From the NCBI RefSeq assembly GCF_002007645.1, contig NZ_CP019791.1, positions 2,728,001 through 2,792,000 of the forward strand: a stretch of DNA of 64,000 nucleotides. Direction: 5' to 3'. Positions 9,282 to 19,500 of the stretch are shown here, one piece after another. The notes under the pieces were generated by a model. The model was not told the origin of the DNA. It saw only the letters and a list, made by a program, of their open reading frames with translations, and searched no databases. The stretch is from Anaerohalosphaera lusitana. GTDB lineage: Bacteria > Planctomycetota > Phycisphaerae > Sedimentisphaerales > Anaerohalosphaeraceae. The position numbers and the translations under genes are program-made. Each line of letters begins with the position of its first letter. Position 1 is the first letter of the stretch.

Positions 9282-10940
9282 ATGAAATGGTTAGCTTTAC
9301 TGCTGACTTTGATAGCATGCACCTGCTTTGCAGCCGGTAATGGAGTCCGCGCTGCAGAGCAGGATGGGTATGCCCCGTTATACGGAGAGATCAAACCCCT
9401 TTCTGCCGGCGATACGATATATGTCTGGACCAAACAGCGCGGCCGTTCAGCGGACAACCGCTTTATTGCTGTTCAGACTCTGCAGGGCATCACGGCACGT
9501 ACGGATCGGCCGTGGCTTTGGATCGATGTCGGTGATAATACGTTTACTGACTATCTGACTAAGCGATACGACATCCGATTCGATCGCCGGTATGCGAAGG
9601 ATTTTGACTCGCTGCTTAGTAAATTGAAACCATTTACGAGCGGCCGATACGTTCTCTACGATATGCAGGACCGACCCTCGATCAGTGCTGCCACCACAAT
9701 GGCTGGTCTGCTTGACGCAGTTGCGATAGACGTTGAGCTTGAAGATATCGCGCAGGCAAAAGGCTACCAGCAGGCGATCGACGTCCGAGGCAAAGATTGC
9801 CGTTGGGTGTACGATAATTATCGCGATCAACTTAATGACCATGCGATCATAGTGCATACCAATTCCTACCGTGAACATCCCAGCGTCGGCTACTTACGCG
9901 ATTGGGGACCGGCACTGAAAGCTCTGGACTGGTGGTACGATGATGAGAAACTTTCAAGCGAAGTCTACAGCAGCATAACACCATGTTCGCCTGTTTACGG
10001 CTGGCAGGATCCAACCACCAGCGATGAAGGACTGACTGTCAAGCTCCATTCTCAAGAGGGCCTATACCAGGTTCCCAGCGACTGGATGGTCAATCTTTCC
10101 GTGCACGCCGCTATGGGACCCGCGATGAAGGACAGGACGTTCAAGCAGAAGGTCGAACGTAACCCGCCCGAAAAAGAAAATGACGTACACTACGTCACCT
10201 TCATCATGAGCGATATGGACAACATCCTCACTGAGATCGGCACCAACTCTTTCTACTCGAACCGAAGTTTTTATGCGAACCAACATCGCGGCGAATTTCC
10301 CATGACCTGGGGCATGGCTCCCTCGCTTGTGGAACTGTCCCCCGCAGCGGTAGACATGTGGTATAACGCTGCAACCGCGAACGATGCTTTCGTTGCTTAT
10401 TGCGGACTCGGCTATTTTTACCCAAGCGAGTCACCGGCAATGAGCAAGCATGTTGATCAGTTATCTGGTTTCATGAAAAGAGCGGACCTGCGTACACTGC
10501 TGCTCATTGACAGGCTCATGCCCGATCAGGACTTGGCCCAGGATTACAGTAAACACGCTAAGTGGTTCACAAACATGGACCAGGTGCGGGGCCTCTTCTA
10601 CCTGGAATACGTTCGCTACGCTCCGCATGACGGCAAGATCTTCTGGTTCGACGGCAAGCCTATGGTCACCGCTCGCTTTGATTTCAGGGATGAAGCGTTC
10701 TACTCGGCTGTACGGCGAACACCTCAGTCACTTGCTGACAGCATCAACGATCTGCCGAAAGATCCGAGTAGGCCGGATGGTTACACTTTCGTTACGGTTC
10801 ACGCCTGGAGTAAGGGCATGGACGATATATATGAGACGATCGAGCTGCTGGACGACGATGTAAAAGTTGTCCAGGGTGAAGACTTCATCGAGCTGATTCA
10901 CTCGAACCTAAAGCCCGAATCTGCCCGAAAAGCAAAGTAA
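9282..10940 (+). CDS. GxGYxYP-family putative glycoside hydrolase
   Basis: A 552-residue exported protein named for the motif GLGYFYP, seen at residues 375-381. This family is usually found beside carbohydrate-active genes, and its activity is, to my knowledge, not well defined. The ATG at 9282 has GAAGGA 5 nt before it and opens a signal peptide; earlier in-frame ATGs at 9237 and 9261 are less favoured. The N-terminal 200 residues (DNRFIAVQTLQGITART) match the companion GxGYxYP N-terminal domain. Its place between GH125 and a sulfatase suggests a role in the same mannan-type substrate. Confidence 0.8.
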   Translation: MKWLALLLTLIACTCFAAGNGVRAAEQDGYAPLYGEIKPLSAGDTIYVWTKQRGRSADNRFIAVQTLQGITARTDRPWLWIDVGDNTFTDYLTKRYDIRFDRRYAKDFDSLLSKLKPFTSGRYVLYDMQDRPSISAATTMAGLLDAVAIDVELEDIAQAKGYQQAIDVRGKDCRWVYDNYRDQLNDHAIIVHTNSYREHPSVGYLRDWGPALKALDWWYDDEKLSSEVYSSITPCSPVYGWQDPTTSDEGLTVKLHSQEGLYQVPSDWMVNLSVHAAMGPAMKDRTFKQKVERNPPEKENDVHYVTFIMSDMDNILTEIGTNSFYSNRSFYANQHRGEFPMTWGMAPSLVELSPAAVDMWYNAATANDAFVAYCGLGYFYPSESPAMSKHVDQLSGFMKRADLRTLLLIDRLMPDQDLAQDYSKHAKWFTNMDQVRGLFYLEYVRYAPHDGKIFWFDGKPMVTARFDFRDEAFYSAVRRTPQSLADSINDLPKDPSRPDGYTFVTVHAWSKGMDDIYETIELLDDDVKVVQGEDFIELIHSNLKPESARKAK

Positions 10941-10984
10941 GAATACAAGATGTTTTCATGCATCTGAAAAGCGGAGTTTCAATA

Positions 10985-12664
10985 ATGCAAAGACGTGATT
11001 TTCTAAAAACAGTAGCCGCAGGCGCTCTCGGGTTGAGCGCATTACCAACTGCCAATGCCAAGACGCCGAAAAAGGCCGCCGCCCCCAACATCATGGTTGT
11101 GATGGTCGATGACATGGGTTTCTCGGACTTGGGCTGTTACGGCGGTGAGATCGATACGCCGAACATCGATTCGCTTGCTGATAACGGCCTTCGCTTCACA
11201 CAGTTCCGCAACTGCGCAAGATGCTGCCCCACGCGTGCCGCTCTGCTGACAGGTCAGTATCCCCACGAGGTCGGCCTGACTGTCAACGGACGAACACTTG
11301 CAAGCAGCGGCGTCACGATCCCTGAGATGCTCAAGCCCGCTGGTTACAATACAGCAATGGTGGGCAAATGGCACTTGTCTCATACACCGACCCTCGGTGA
11401 CAGGCACCAGAAATGGCTCGACCATCATATCCAGCACGAACCATTTGCGCCCATCGACAGCTATCCCGTCAACCGCGGCTTTGACAAGTTCTACGGGGTC
11501 ATCTGGGGCGTTATTGATTACTTCGACCCCTTCTCACTTGTCGAAGGAGTCAAACCGGTCAAGCAGGTGCCGCAAGACTATTATTTCACCGATGCCATCA
11601 CCGACAAAGCAGTAGATTACATCAAAGGTTACGCTGACAAAGACGAACCATTCTTCATGTACTACGCGCACTGTGCGCCGCACTGGCCGCTGCACGCCAA
11701 AAAGAAGGATATCGAAAAGTATCGCGGAACCTATGATGACGGCTGGGAGAAACTGCGCAAGGACAGGTACCAGCGTCAGTTGGAACTTGGACTGTTTGAC
11801 GAAAAGAAGGCTCCATTGCCCGACCTGCAGGATGGCGGACGAAAGTGGGACGAACTGCCTGAAGACGAAAAGGCCTATCAACGGCGAAAAATGGAAGTAC
11901 ACGCTGCGATGATCGACTGCATCGATCAGAACATGGGACGCGTCATTGAAATCTTGAAGCAAACAGGACAGTATGAAAACACCCTGATACTCTTCCTCTC
12001 CGACAATGGAGCATCCCCTGAATCTTATCCCACACCCGGCTACGACAGAACCGCATACACCCGCGACGGACGCAAAGTGCTCTACAATCGTGCAGCGCCG
12101 GTTGAGAAGCTCGGCTCAGAAACCAGCTATTGCGGGATCGGCCAGGCCTGGGCAAACGCCGCCAATACGCCTTTCAAATACTGGAAAAAAGAATCCTATG
12201 AAGGAGGCTGTAATACTCCATTGATAGTTCATTGGCCCGCGGGATTGAAAACAACACCAGGTTCTATTACGCATCAAAGCGGACACGTGATGGATATCGC
12301 CGCCACATGCCTTGAGCTCTCAGGTGCCTCTTATCCCCAAAAGTACAAAGGTCACACCATCAATCCAATACACGGCGAATCGCTCAAACCTATCATCGAA
12401 GGCAAAGTTCGCCAGGGACACGACACCATCTTCTTCGAACACGAGTTCGGCAGGGCGGTCATTTTCGATGGCTGGAAGCTGGTCGATTTCAGTGGCCCCA
12501 GAGAACAGTGGGAGCTATACCATCTCGAGCAGGATTTGACTGAGACCAGGAATGTTGCTGCACAGTATCCTGATAAGTTCAATGAATTGGAAGCCAAATG
12601 GACCGAATGGGCTAAGGATTTAGGGCTCAAACAACGCTATAACAATCATAACGTTCCTTTCTAG
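10985..12664 (+). CDS. type I sulfatase (arylsulfatase family), Tat-exported
   Basis: A 559-residue sulfatase. The start at 10985 gives MQRRDFLKTVAAGAL, a twin-arginine-like export signal. The formylglycine motif is C80-C-P-T-R84, so C80 must be converted to formylglycine by a maturase that is not in this window. Metal-binding residues are visible in VDDMGFSDLGCYG and later in LFLSDNGAS. Proteins of this class remove sulfate esters from polysaccharides. Its place among mannosidases suggests a sulfated mannan or a mixed algal glycan. Sulfatase subfamily and regiochemistry cannot be read off. Confidence 0.9.
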   Translation: MQRRDFLKTVAAGALGLSALPTANAKTPKKAAAPNIMVVMVDDMGFSDLGCYGGEIDTPNIDSLADNGLRFTQFRNCARCCPTRAALLTGQYPHEVGLTVNGRTLASSGVTIPEMLKPAGYNTAMVGKWHLSHTPTLGDRHQKWLDHHIQHEPFAPIDSYPVNRGFDKFYGVIWGVIDYFDPFSLVEGVKPVKQVPQDYYFTDAITDKAVDYIKGYADKDEPFFMYYAHCAPHWPLHAKKKDIEKYRGTYDDGWEKLRKDRYQRQLELGLFDEKKAPLPDLQDGGRKWDELPEDEKAYQRRKMEVHAAMIDCIDQNMGRVIEILKQTGQYENTLILFLSDNGASPESYPTPGYDRTAYTRDGRKVLYNRAAPVEKLGSETSYCGIGQAWANAANTPFKYWKKESYEGGCNTPLIVHWPAGLKTTPGSITHQSGHVMDIAATCLELSGASYPQKYKGHTINPIHGESLKPIIEGKVRQGHDTIFFEHEFGRAVIFDGWKLVDFSGPREQWELYHLEQDLTETRNVAAQYPDKFNELEAKWTEWAKDLGLKQRYNNHNVPF

Positions 12665-12734
12665 CTGGAAGAATAAAAAAAGCTGCTGACCCAATAAAAA
12701 TAGAGAAACATTACGATCTTTTGGAGACCAGAAA

Positions 12735-13850
12735 ATGAACAAGCTGTGGATGATTATCTGTGTTAGTATCTCGATCATATTCTTCGCCGGTTGCGATATG
12801 CAGAAGCAGGCGAAAGTACTAGACTTTGACAGCATCAAACTCTACGAACTGCAGAACGATGCTGGCATGACCGTCAAGATCACCAATTACGGTGCTATCG
12901 TGACCTCGATCGTGGTTCCGGACCGCGACGGCGAACTGGCTGACGTTGCGCTGGGATACGACCGCGTAGAAGATTACATCAACGCCGTTGACAAGCCGTA
13001 CTTCGGCGCAGTCGTCGGTCGTTACGGAAACCGTATCGCCGAGGGCCAGTTCACACTCGACGGTGAAACTTACACCCTTGCGACGAACAACGGCCCCAAC
13101 CACCTGCACGGCGGCACTATCGGTTTCGATAAGGTCGTCTGGGATGGTTCTTATATACAAGGTGACGGTTACACTGGCGTGGAGCTGACCTACCTTGCCA
13201 AAGATATGGAAGAGGGATACCCCGGCAACCTCAACGCCAAAGTCACCTACAAGCTCACCGACGACAATGAGCTGGTTATCGACTATTACGCAACCACCGA
13301 CAAAGCGACCCCCGTAAATCTGACGAACCATACATACTTCAACCTGGCAGGCGAAGGCAATGGAACCATCCTCGATCACAAGCTCATGATCAATGCTGAT
13401 TACTTCACTCCTGTGGATAGCACATTGATCCCGACAGGCAAGCTGCAGCCGGTCAAGGGCACACCGTTCGATTTCACATCTCCGAAGGCCATCGGCCGGG
13501 ACATCGAACAGGAAAATCAACAGCTCACCTTCGGCGGTGGCTATGATCACAATTTTGTGCTCAACAAAGATGGCAAGAACATGACCCTTGCCGCTACCGT
13601 CTACGAACCCGCCAGCGGCCGTTTCATGAAAGTCTACACTGAAGAGCCCGGCGTTCAGTTCTACTGCGGCAACTTCCTCGACGGCAGGCTCAAAGGCAAA
13701 TCCGGCAAGCCATATGTTTACCGCGGCGGCCTCTGCCTCGAGACACAGCACTACCCCGACAGCCCGAATCAGCCGCAGTTCCCAAGTACGATTTTACGTC
13801 CGGGAGATACTTACAATACACGGACTATTTATCGATTCTCAACAAAGTAA
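12735..13850 (+). CDS. galM: aldose 1-epimerase (galactose mutarotase), lipoprotein form
   Basis: A 371-residue beta-sandwich epimerase that interconverts sugar anomers. Family motifs seen are GRYGNRIAEGQF, NGPNHLHGG (substrate His), VNLTNHTYFNLAG and PGVQFYCGNFLDG (catalytic Glu region). An N-terminal signal with lipobox FFAGC makes it a lipoprotein, so it acts outside the cytoplasm, probably on free hexoses released by the locus. TTGGAG lies upstream of the ATG. It is followed at once by a second GH43 gene. Confidence 0.9.
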   Translation: MNKLWMIICVSISIIFFAGCDMQKQAKVLDFDSIKLYELQNDAGMTVKITNYGAIVTSIVVPDRDGELADVALGYDRVEDYINAVDKPYFGAVVGRYGNRIAEGQFTLDGETYTLATNNGPNHLHGGTIGFDKVVWDGSYIQGDGYTGVELTYLAKDMEEGYPGNLNAKVTYKLTDDNELVIDYYATTDKATPVNLTNHTYFNLAGEGNGTILDHKLMINADYFTPVDSTLIPTGKLQPVKGTPFDFTSPKAIGRDIEQENQQLTFGGGYDHNFVLNKDGKNMTLAATVYEPASGRFMKVYTEEPGVQFYCGNFLDGRLKGKSGKPYVYRGGLCLETQHYPDSPNQPQFPSTILRPGDTYNTRTIYRFSTK

Positions 13851-13871
13851 TTGCTGTTGAATAAGAAAGCT

Positions 13872-14948
13872 ATGAAAACAGTCAGTCTAATAATAATATT
13901 GGTTGTTGCGTTAGTGCTGAGTGTGACAGGTGTCGCGCAATCGACAGAGTCTGCGGACACCTTCACGAATCCGCTGCTCAAGTCCGGCCCAGATCCATGG
14001 ACGGTTTATCATAACGGACAGTATTACTATATCAAGTCCGAGAGAAACAGGCTCGTTCTGCTCAAGACCCCTGATATAACCAACCTCGCCCGGGCCGAAA
14101 GAAAGGTCATCTGGCGTGCCCCCGCAGGAACCAGCCATTCCAAAAATCTCTGGGCTCCCGAAATTCACTTCATTCGCGGAGCATGGTACGTCTATTATGC
14201 CGCTGACGACGGAAACAATCATAACCACCGGCTCTATGTCCTGCAAAATAAAAGCAAGGACCCTTTCATGGGCAGTTTTGGCATGAAGGCTCGTATAAAG
14301 ACCGACCCGGCAGACAACTGGGCGATTGACGGAACAGTGTTCGAACACAAGGGCCAACTGTACCTGATGTGGTCCGGCTGGAAGGTGCCCAAGGTTCACA
14401 TCGAGACCCAGCGTATTTATATCGCACGCATGTCCAATCCCTGGACGGTATCCTCCGACCGCGTCCAGCTCAGCGAACCAGAATACGACTGGGAGCGCGT
14501 ATGGAAGTCCCCGCCGGGCAACGGCCCCTCAGCGCCGGTTTACGTCAACGAAGGACCGCAGATGCTCAAACACGGCAGCAAAATGCATGTCGTCTATTCA
14601 TGCAGCGGCTGCTGGACACCGGACTATGCTCTGGGCATGCTCACGGCCGACATAGACAGCGATCCTATGGATCCCAACTCATGGACCAAGTCGTCGGAAC
14701 CTGTCTTCCAGCAATGTCCTGAAAATGGAGTCTACGGTACCGGCCACAACTGTTTCTTCAAAAGTCCGGACGGCAAAGAGGATTGGATCCTCTATCACGC
14801 CAACGACAAGCCCGCTGACGGATGCGGCAGAAAACGCTCTCCCCGCGCACAGAAAATCGAATGGAGTGATAATGACATGCCTGTTTTTGGAATCCCGCTG
14901 CCAACTTCAACCGTAATGGAAAAACCGTCAGGCATTAAAAAATACTAA
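13872..14948 (+). CDS. GH43 family glycosidase, secreted (second copy)
   Basis: A 358-residue beta-propeller enzyme with signal peptide, started at the ATG at 13872 rather than a TTG at 13851. The expected GH43 acids are D41 in GPDPW, D153 in AIDGT and E227 in NEGPQ. It differs clearly from the GH43 at 675 (no lipobox, little sequence in common beyond the motifs), so it is likely another subfamily and may serve another linkage. It ends the run of hydrolases; a pseudopilin gene follows after 123 nt. Confidence 0.85.
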   Translation: MKTVSLIIILVVALVLSVTGVAQSTESADTFTNPLLKSGPDPWTVYHNGQYYYIKSERNRLVLLKTPDITNLARAERKVIWRAPAGTSHSKNLWAPEIHFIRGAWYVYYAADDGNNHNHRLYVLQNKSKDPFMGSFGMKARIKTDPADNWAIDGTVFEHKGQLYLMWSGWKVPKVHIETQRIYIARMSNPWTVSSDRVQLSEPEYDWERVWKSPPGNGPSAPVYVNEGPQMLKHGSKMHVVYSCSGCWTPDYALGMLTADIDSDPMDPNSWTKSSEPVFQQCPENGVYGTGHNCFFKSPDGKEDWILYHANDKPADGCGRKRSPRAQKIEWSDNDMPVFGIPLPTSTVMEKPSGIKKY

Positions 14949-15071
14949 TATAGAATGTTTAAATGTTTTAATTATGAGCATAAACCGAGTCATGACAATT
15001 GTGTTTAGTTGTGCTCTCGTGTTGTGAATTTAATCGATAGTTACTAATGACTATAATGAAAGGATTTTGAA

Positions 15072-15848
15072 ATGTTAGATCAAAAAAGAAAAGCGTTTAC
15101 TCTCATAGAGTTGCTGGTCGTGATCGCGATCATAGCACTGCTGATGTCGATTATGATGCCGGCTTTGAGCAAAGTTAAGGGTATGGCCAGACGTGTTGTC
15201 TGCGGCAATAATGTAAAACAGATCAATTTGGGCACACACCTCTACGCAAGTCAGAACAATGACAAGCTTCCTCTGAACGAATCCGGTTTCTGGTACTGGG
15301 ACATAAGCTATTACACCACCGATTTCCTGATGGACGAGGGTGGAATGGTAAAAGAAACGTTTTACTGCCCGGCAGACCGGGTCAAGTCGAAAGAACAGAA
15401 CATGGAAAAGTTCTGGAGATACAGTGAAGCCGTTATGAATGATGGTAAGGTTCCGGAACGTGAAGAGGAAACGGACACCACCTGGAGACGGCAGAACTAC
15501 CGCGTAATGAGTTACTTTTATATTGCACCGCGGGCTGACGGCAGCGTACGCGGATTCGATCCTGTTGATGTCGATCTGCATCGCAAGCTCTCCGCAATCA
15601 AAAATGCGTCCAGTTTTACCCTGTTTTCTGACGCGGTCCTCCAGGACCGAAACACGGAAAAATTTACCGACATCGTAGGAGGATCTGCAGCCTTCGGTCT
15701 CATGGACAACACTTCCCACATAAAAAACAATGGCCAGCCGCAAGGCGGCAATGCAGGCTTTGCGGACGGCCACGTCGAATGGGTAAAGTATGATGACATG
15801 ATAGAGCGAAATCCGGATAAAAGGAATATGCCGGCCCATTACTGGTAG
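15072..15848 (+). CDS. type II secretion pseudopilin-like protein
   Basis: A 258-residue protein with a prepilin leader (MLDQKRKAFTLIELL), cleaved before F, and a long hydrophobic helix (VVIAIIALLMSIMMPAL). The C-terminal part is of the H-x9-DG type with FADGHVEW near the end, as in the many stand-alone prepilin-like proteins of planctomycetes. No secretion ATPase, prepilin peptidase or other pilus gene is near. AAAGGA precedes the ATG. The role in a polysaccharide locus is unknown; cell-surface display or binding is a guess. A hairpin with a T tract follows at 15916. Confidence 0.85.
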   Translation: MLDQKRKAFTLIELLVVIAIIALLMSIMMPALSKVKGMARRVVCGNNVKQINLGTHLYASQNNDKLPLNESGFWYWDISYYTTDFLMDEGGMVKETFYCPADRVKSKEQNMEKFWRYSEAVMNDGKVPEREEETDTTWRRQNYRVMSYFYIAPRADGSVRGFDPVDVDLHRKLSAIKNASSFTLFSDAVLQDRNTEKFTDIVGGSAAFGLMDNTSHIKNNGQPQGGNAGFADGHVEWVKYDDMIERNPDKRNMPAHYW

Positions 15849-15915
15849 TAATTACGGTACAGTTCAATTTTGGTGAGCAAAGAGCCGCTTATCTAAGCTG
15901 TAATATGTATTTTGT

Positions 15916-15951
15916 AAAGCCTTGCAGGTCAGAGATTTGTGAGGCTTTTTT
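15916..15951 (+). terminator. probable Rho-independent terminator after the pseudopilin gene
   Basis: AAAGCCT at 15916-15922 pairs with AGGCTTT at 15942-15948, followed by more T residues. The loop is long (19 nt), so strength is uncertain. It would end the long plus-strand sugar locus. Confidence 0.5.
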
Positions 15952-16078
15952 CATCTCTGTACCTGTACATTATTTGCCTTGACCTGCCCCGAATCATATA
16001 TCAGCTACTGTTAGGGATTTATCCTTCTCATCTGTCGTGTATTGCTGTAGCTGAGCCGTTTGGTCTTATACCGATCCA

Positions 16079-16570
16079 TTATATAAAGGCGTTTTCGATG
16101 TATTTTGCCCGGCAGATGGATTTGATTTTTCTTGTGTTCAGACAGACCTTGTGCCATGCCTGGTTAGCGGCCCGTCTTAAGTGATCATATCCGTCATAGA
16201 CGCGGTTGGACCAGTGATGCTGCCGAAGGTACAGCCACAGCGTTTCTATCGGATTGAGCTGCGGTGAATACGGCGGCAGCGGGATGATTGTCACATTCTC
16301 CGGCACCTTGACTTTCTTCGACGTATGGAAGCCTGCCTGGTCCCAGATCATAAACACGTGGACGGCAGGATCCACTTCCTTTTCAAACTCCCGGAAGAAC
16401 GCGTTGACGCTGTCGGTGTTCAGGCACGGCGCCAGCAGTCCCACCGTCTGTCCGGTTTGCGGGCAGGCCGCCCCGAGGACATACAGATATTCATATTGCG
16501 TTTGCCGCCACGCCGTCGGCCGGGTCCCCCGACGGGCCCATTTGCCGGCGCCTGATCGTTTGTGGCCGGT
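16079..16570 (-). pseudogene. 5'-truncated IS630-type transposase
   Basis: About 160 codons of the catalytic half of an IS630/DDE_3 transposase. The second catalytic Asp (VFMIWDQAGFH) and the Glu (PPYSPQLNPIETLW) are present. The winged-helix N-terminus and the first catalytic Asp (normally in a DES/DEAR motif about 20 residues before WARRGTRP) are missing. The homology begins right against the stop codon of the cusA-like gene at 16572, so the element was truncated at that junction. An open frame can be read from a TTG inside the cusA-like gene, but the product would not be an active transposase. No terminal repeats were recognised. Confidence 0.8.
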
Positions 16571-16571
16571 T

Positions 16572-19500
16572 TTATTCACTTTCAACTTCGAGTTTCATCG
16601 CGAACCACGGGTAAAACGCCGGGATCACGAACAGCGTCAGTATGGTCGCTGAGCTCAGGCCGAACACTACCACTGATGCGAGGGGTCTCTGTACTTCCGA
16701 GCCTATGCCGTCCGACAGCAGAAGCGGAAGCAGCCCCAAAACGGTTGTCATCGCAGTCATCAGAACGGGCCTCAGACGCTGGAGTGCGCCGGAGATGATC
16801 GCCTCTTTGGTGTCGCTGCCTTGCTGTCTGAGCTGGTTGATATAGCTTACCAGCACCACGCCGTTCTGAACTGCAATGCCGAACAGTGCTATGAACCCCA
16901 CAGCGGCTGGAACGGAGAGGTATTCTTTCATCAGATACAGCCCGACGATGCCCCCGATGAGCGCAAGCGGCACATTAATAATGATCAGCAGTGCTTCCTT
17001 GATCGAGCCGAATGTCAGATACAGCAGCAAAAAGATCAATACGAGTACTATGGGTACAATGATGGACAACCGTGCCATCGCTCGCTGCTGATTCTCGAAC
17101 TGACCGCCGTATTCGACAAAGTAACCCGCGGGCAGATCTATCCGCCCGTCGATGCGATCCTTGATGTCGGCGACCACGCTGCCCAGGTCTCGTCCGCGGA
17201 CATTGCCCTGCACGATCCATCGCCGCTGATTCTTTTCGCGGTTGACCTGGATCGGCCCAACCACTTCCTTCACCTCCGCCACTTCCTTCAGCGGTATTAA
17301 TTTGCCGTCCTGACCATGCACCAGCAGATTCTCGATGGTCGCCGGATCCGAGCGGTAGGGTTCCTGGTATCGAACATGGATGCCGAATCGGCGGGTGTTG
17401 AGATATATGTTGTCCACCACTTCACCGCCAATAGCCAGTTCGACGAGCTCTAGAATGTCGCTGACATTGATGCCGTAACGTTCGCACGCCGCTCTGTCGG
17501 CTATGACCTGCACCTGCGGCTGACCGAGGCTCTGTTCGACGGCCAGATCCACAAGTCCCGGTATGTTATCGATGGAGTTGCGTATCTCCGTAGCTCTGGC
17601 CTGCAGGATATCAAGGTCCTCGCCGAACAGCTTAATGGCGACCTGGGCCTTGATACCCGAAAGCAGCTCGTCAAAGGCGTTCTGGATCGGCTGCGTGAAA
17701 TTGAGCTGTATACCCGGATAGGTCGAGAGAGATTCGTTGAGGCCCGCGATCAACTCTTTTTTGTTGCTGTAATTTTCCCACTGATCCTTTGGTTTCAGTT
17801 CGATGTGTACCTCGGCATAATTGACCGGATGCGGATGGCTGCCCGCCTCCGGCCTGCCTATACGCGAGATGACCTCTTCGACTGCGTCAAACTTCATGAC
17901 CTTTCTTTCGAGCGTCTGAATGATCTCCTTTCCCTTTTCGAGCGAAGTGGCCGGCGCCATTGTTACCCCCACAAGGATCGAACCTTCCTCAAGTGTAGGT
18001 ATGAATTCCGTACCCAGATGAGGAACGAGCAGCAGACTCGAAGCGAACGCAAGGATCACCAGAACCAGCACAATGAATCTGTGATCGATCACTACGCTGA
18101 GCAGCGGCTTGTAGAGCTTTTTCAGAAATCTCACGAGTATGAACTCTTTGTGCTTCCTGGCTTTGAGCAGATAGGTGCACAGTGCCGGGGCGGCGACGAT
18201 GGCGATTATCAACGAGCCGAACATCGCGAACGAAAGTGTGAACGCCATCGGCGAGAACATCTTGCCCTCGACGTCTTCAAGACTGAAGATCGGCAGGAAG
18301 ACGGTGATGATGATCAGTATGGAAAAGATGATTGGTTTGGCTACCTCACGGGCGGCCTCATATATAATGTCTGTCTTTTTAACGAGTGTATTGCCCGCAT
18401 TCGTATTGAGATGCCGAAAAATGTTTTCGACCATAACGATCGCGCCGTCACCGAGCATACCGATTCCGATCGCGATACCGCCGAGGGACATCAGGTTCGC
18501 GGATATGCCCGTCAATCGCATCAGGATGATCGAGATGAACGCGCATAACGGCAGGGCGAGCGAAACGATGAATGCCGAGCGGAGATTGCCCAGGAAGATG
18601 AACAGCACGGCGATCACCAGGACGGCTCCCTGCAGAAGCGCCTTTTTAACGGTCCATGTGGCTTGATCAACTAAGTCGGCCTGTTCGTAGTACGGAACAA
18701 GCTCAACGCCATCCGGCAGGGCGTCCTGCACCTCAGGAATCTTTTCGTACAGGCGGTCGATCACATTAGAGGTATTCGTGCCGTAGAGCTTCATGACGAT
18801 GCCCGAGACGACTTCCTGCCTGCCGTTACGGGATACGACCCCTCGGCGGATCTCTTTGCCATACTGGACGTTCGCAACGTCTTCAACCTTGACGGGAGTG
18901 CCGTCCGTGACCTTGACGTGGATATTGCGAATGTGCTCGAGGTCCTGCACCAGACCGATACCGCGTACCAGGTATTCTTCGTTTCCGAGCACAAGGAACT
19001 GCCCGCCCGCATTCTCATTATTCTTATTAACCGCGGCGACAATATCCTCCAGCCCCACATCGAACTTATTGAGCGCATGTGGATCCACCCGTATCTGATA
19101 CTGTAAAACGTGCCCGCCGATGGAAAGAATGTCCGTAACACCGGGCACCGTCTGAAGCTGATACTTTACGACCCAGTCATTCAGTTCACGCAGGTAGGTG
19201 CTGGGGTCCTTGCCTTCAGTGTCTGTGTCTTCGTCCATTGCAAGATAATAAATGAACACCTGCCCCAGTCCGGTAGAAATGGGCCCCAGCGTCGGCGGTT
19301 CATGCATTTCAGGCAGTTGCGAAAGTGCTTCGTTCAGACGTTCGGACACTATCTGACGCGCAAAGTAAATGTCCGTATCATCCTCGAAATATACGTATAT
19401 CACCGCCATGCCGAACGCTGACGTTGACTTTATCTGCTTGACATCGGGCAGACCGTTCATGGCGGACTCGATGGGGAAGGTAATAAGCCGTTCCACTTCC

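Noticed and set aside
12819-13751. 310-codon minus-strand frame opposite galM
   Set aside because: It is antisense to a clear epimerase with all family motifs; its product resembles no known protein.
15029-15057. TATAAT at 15052 as promoter of the first pseudopilin gene
   Set aside because: The start of transcription would fall after the ribosome site at 15058, and the -35 box is weak.
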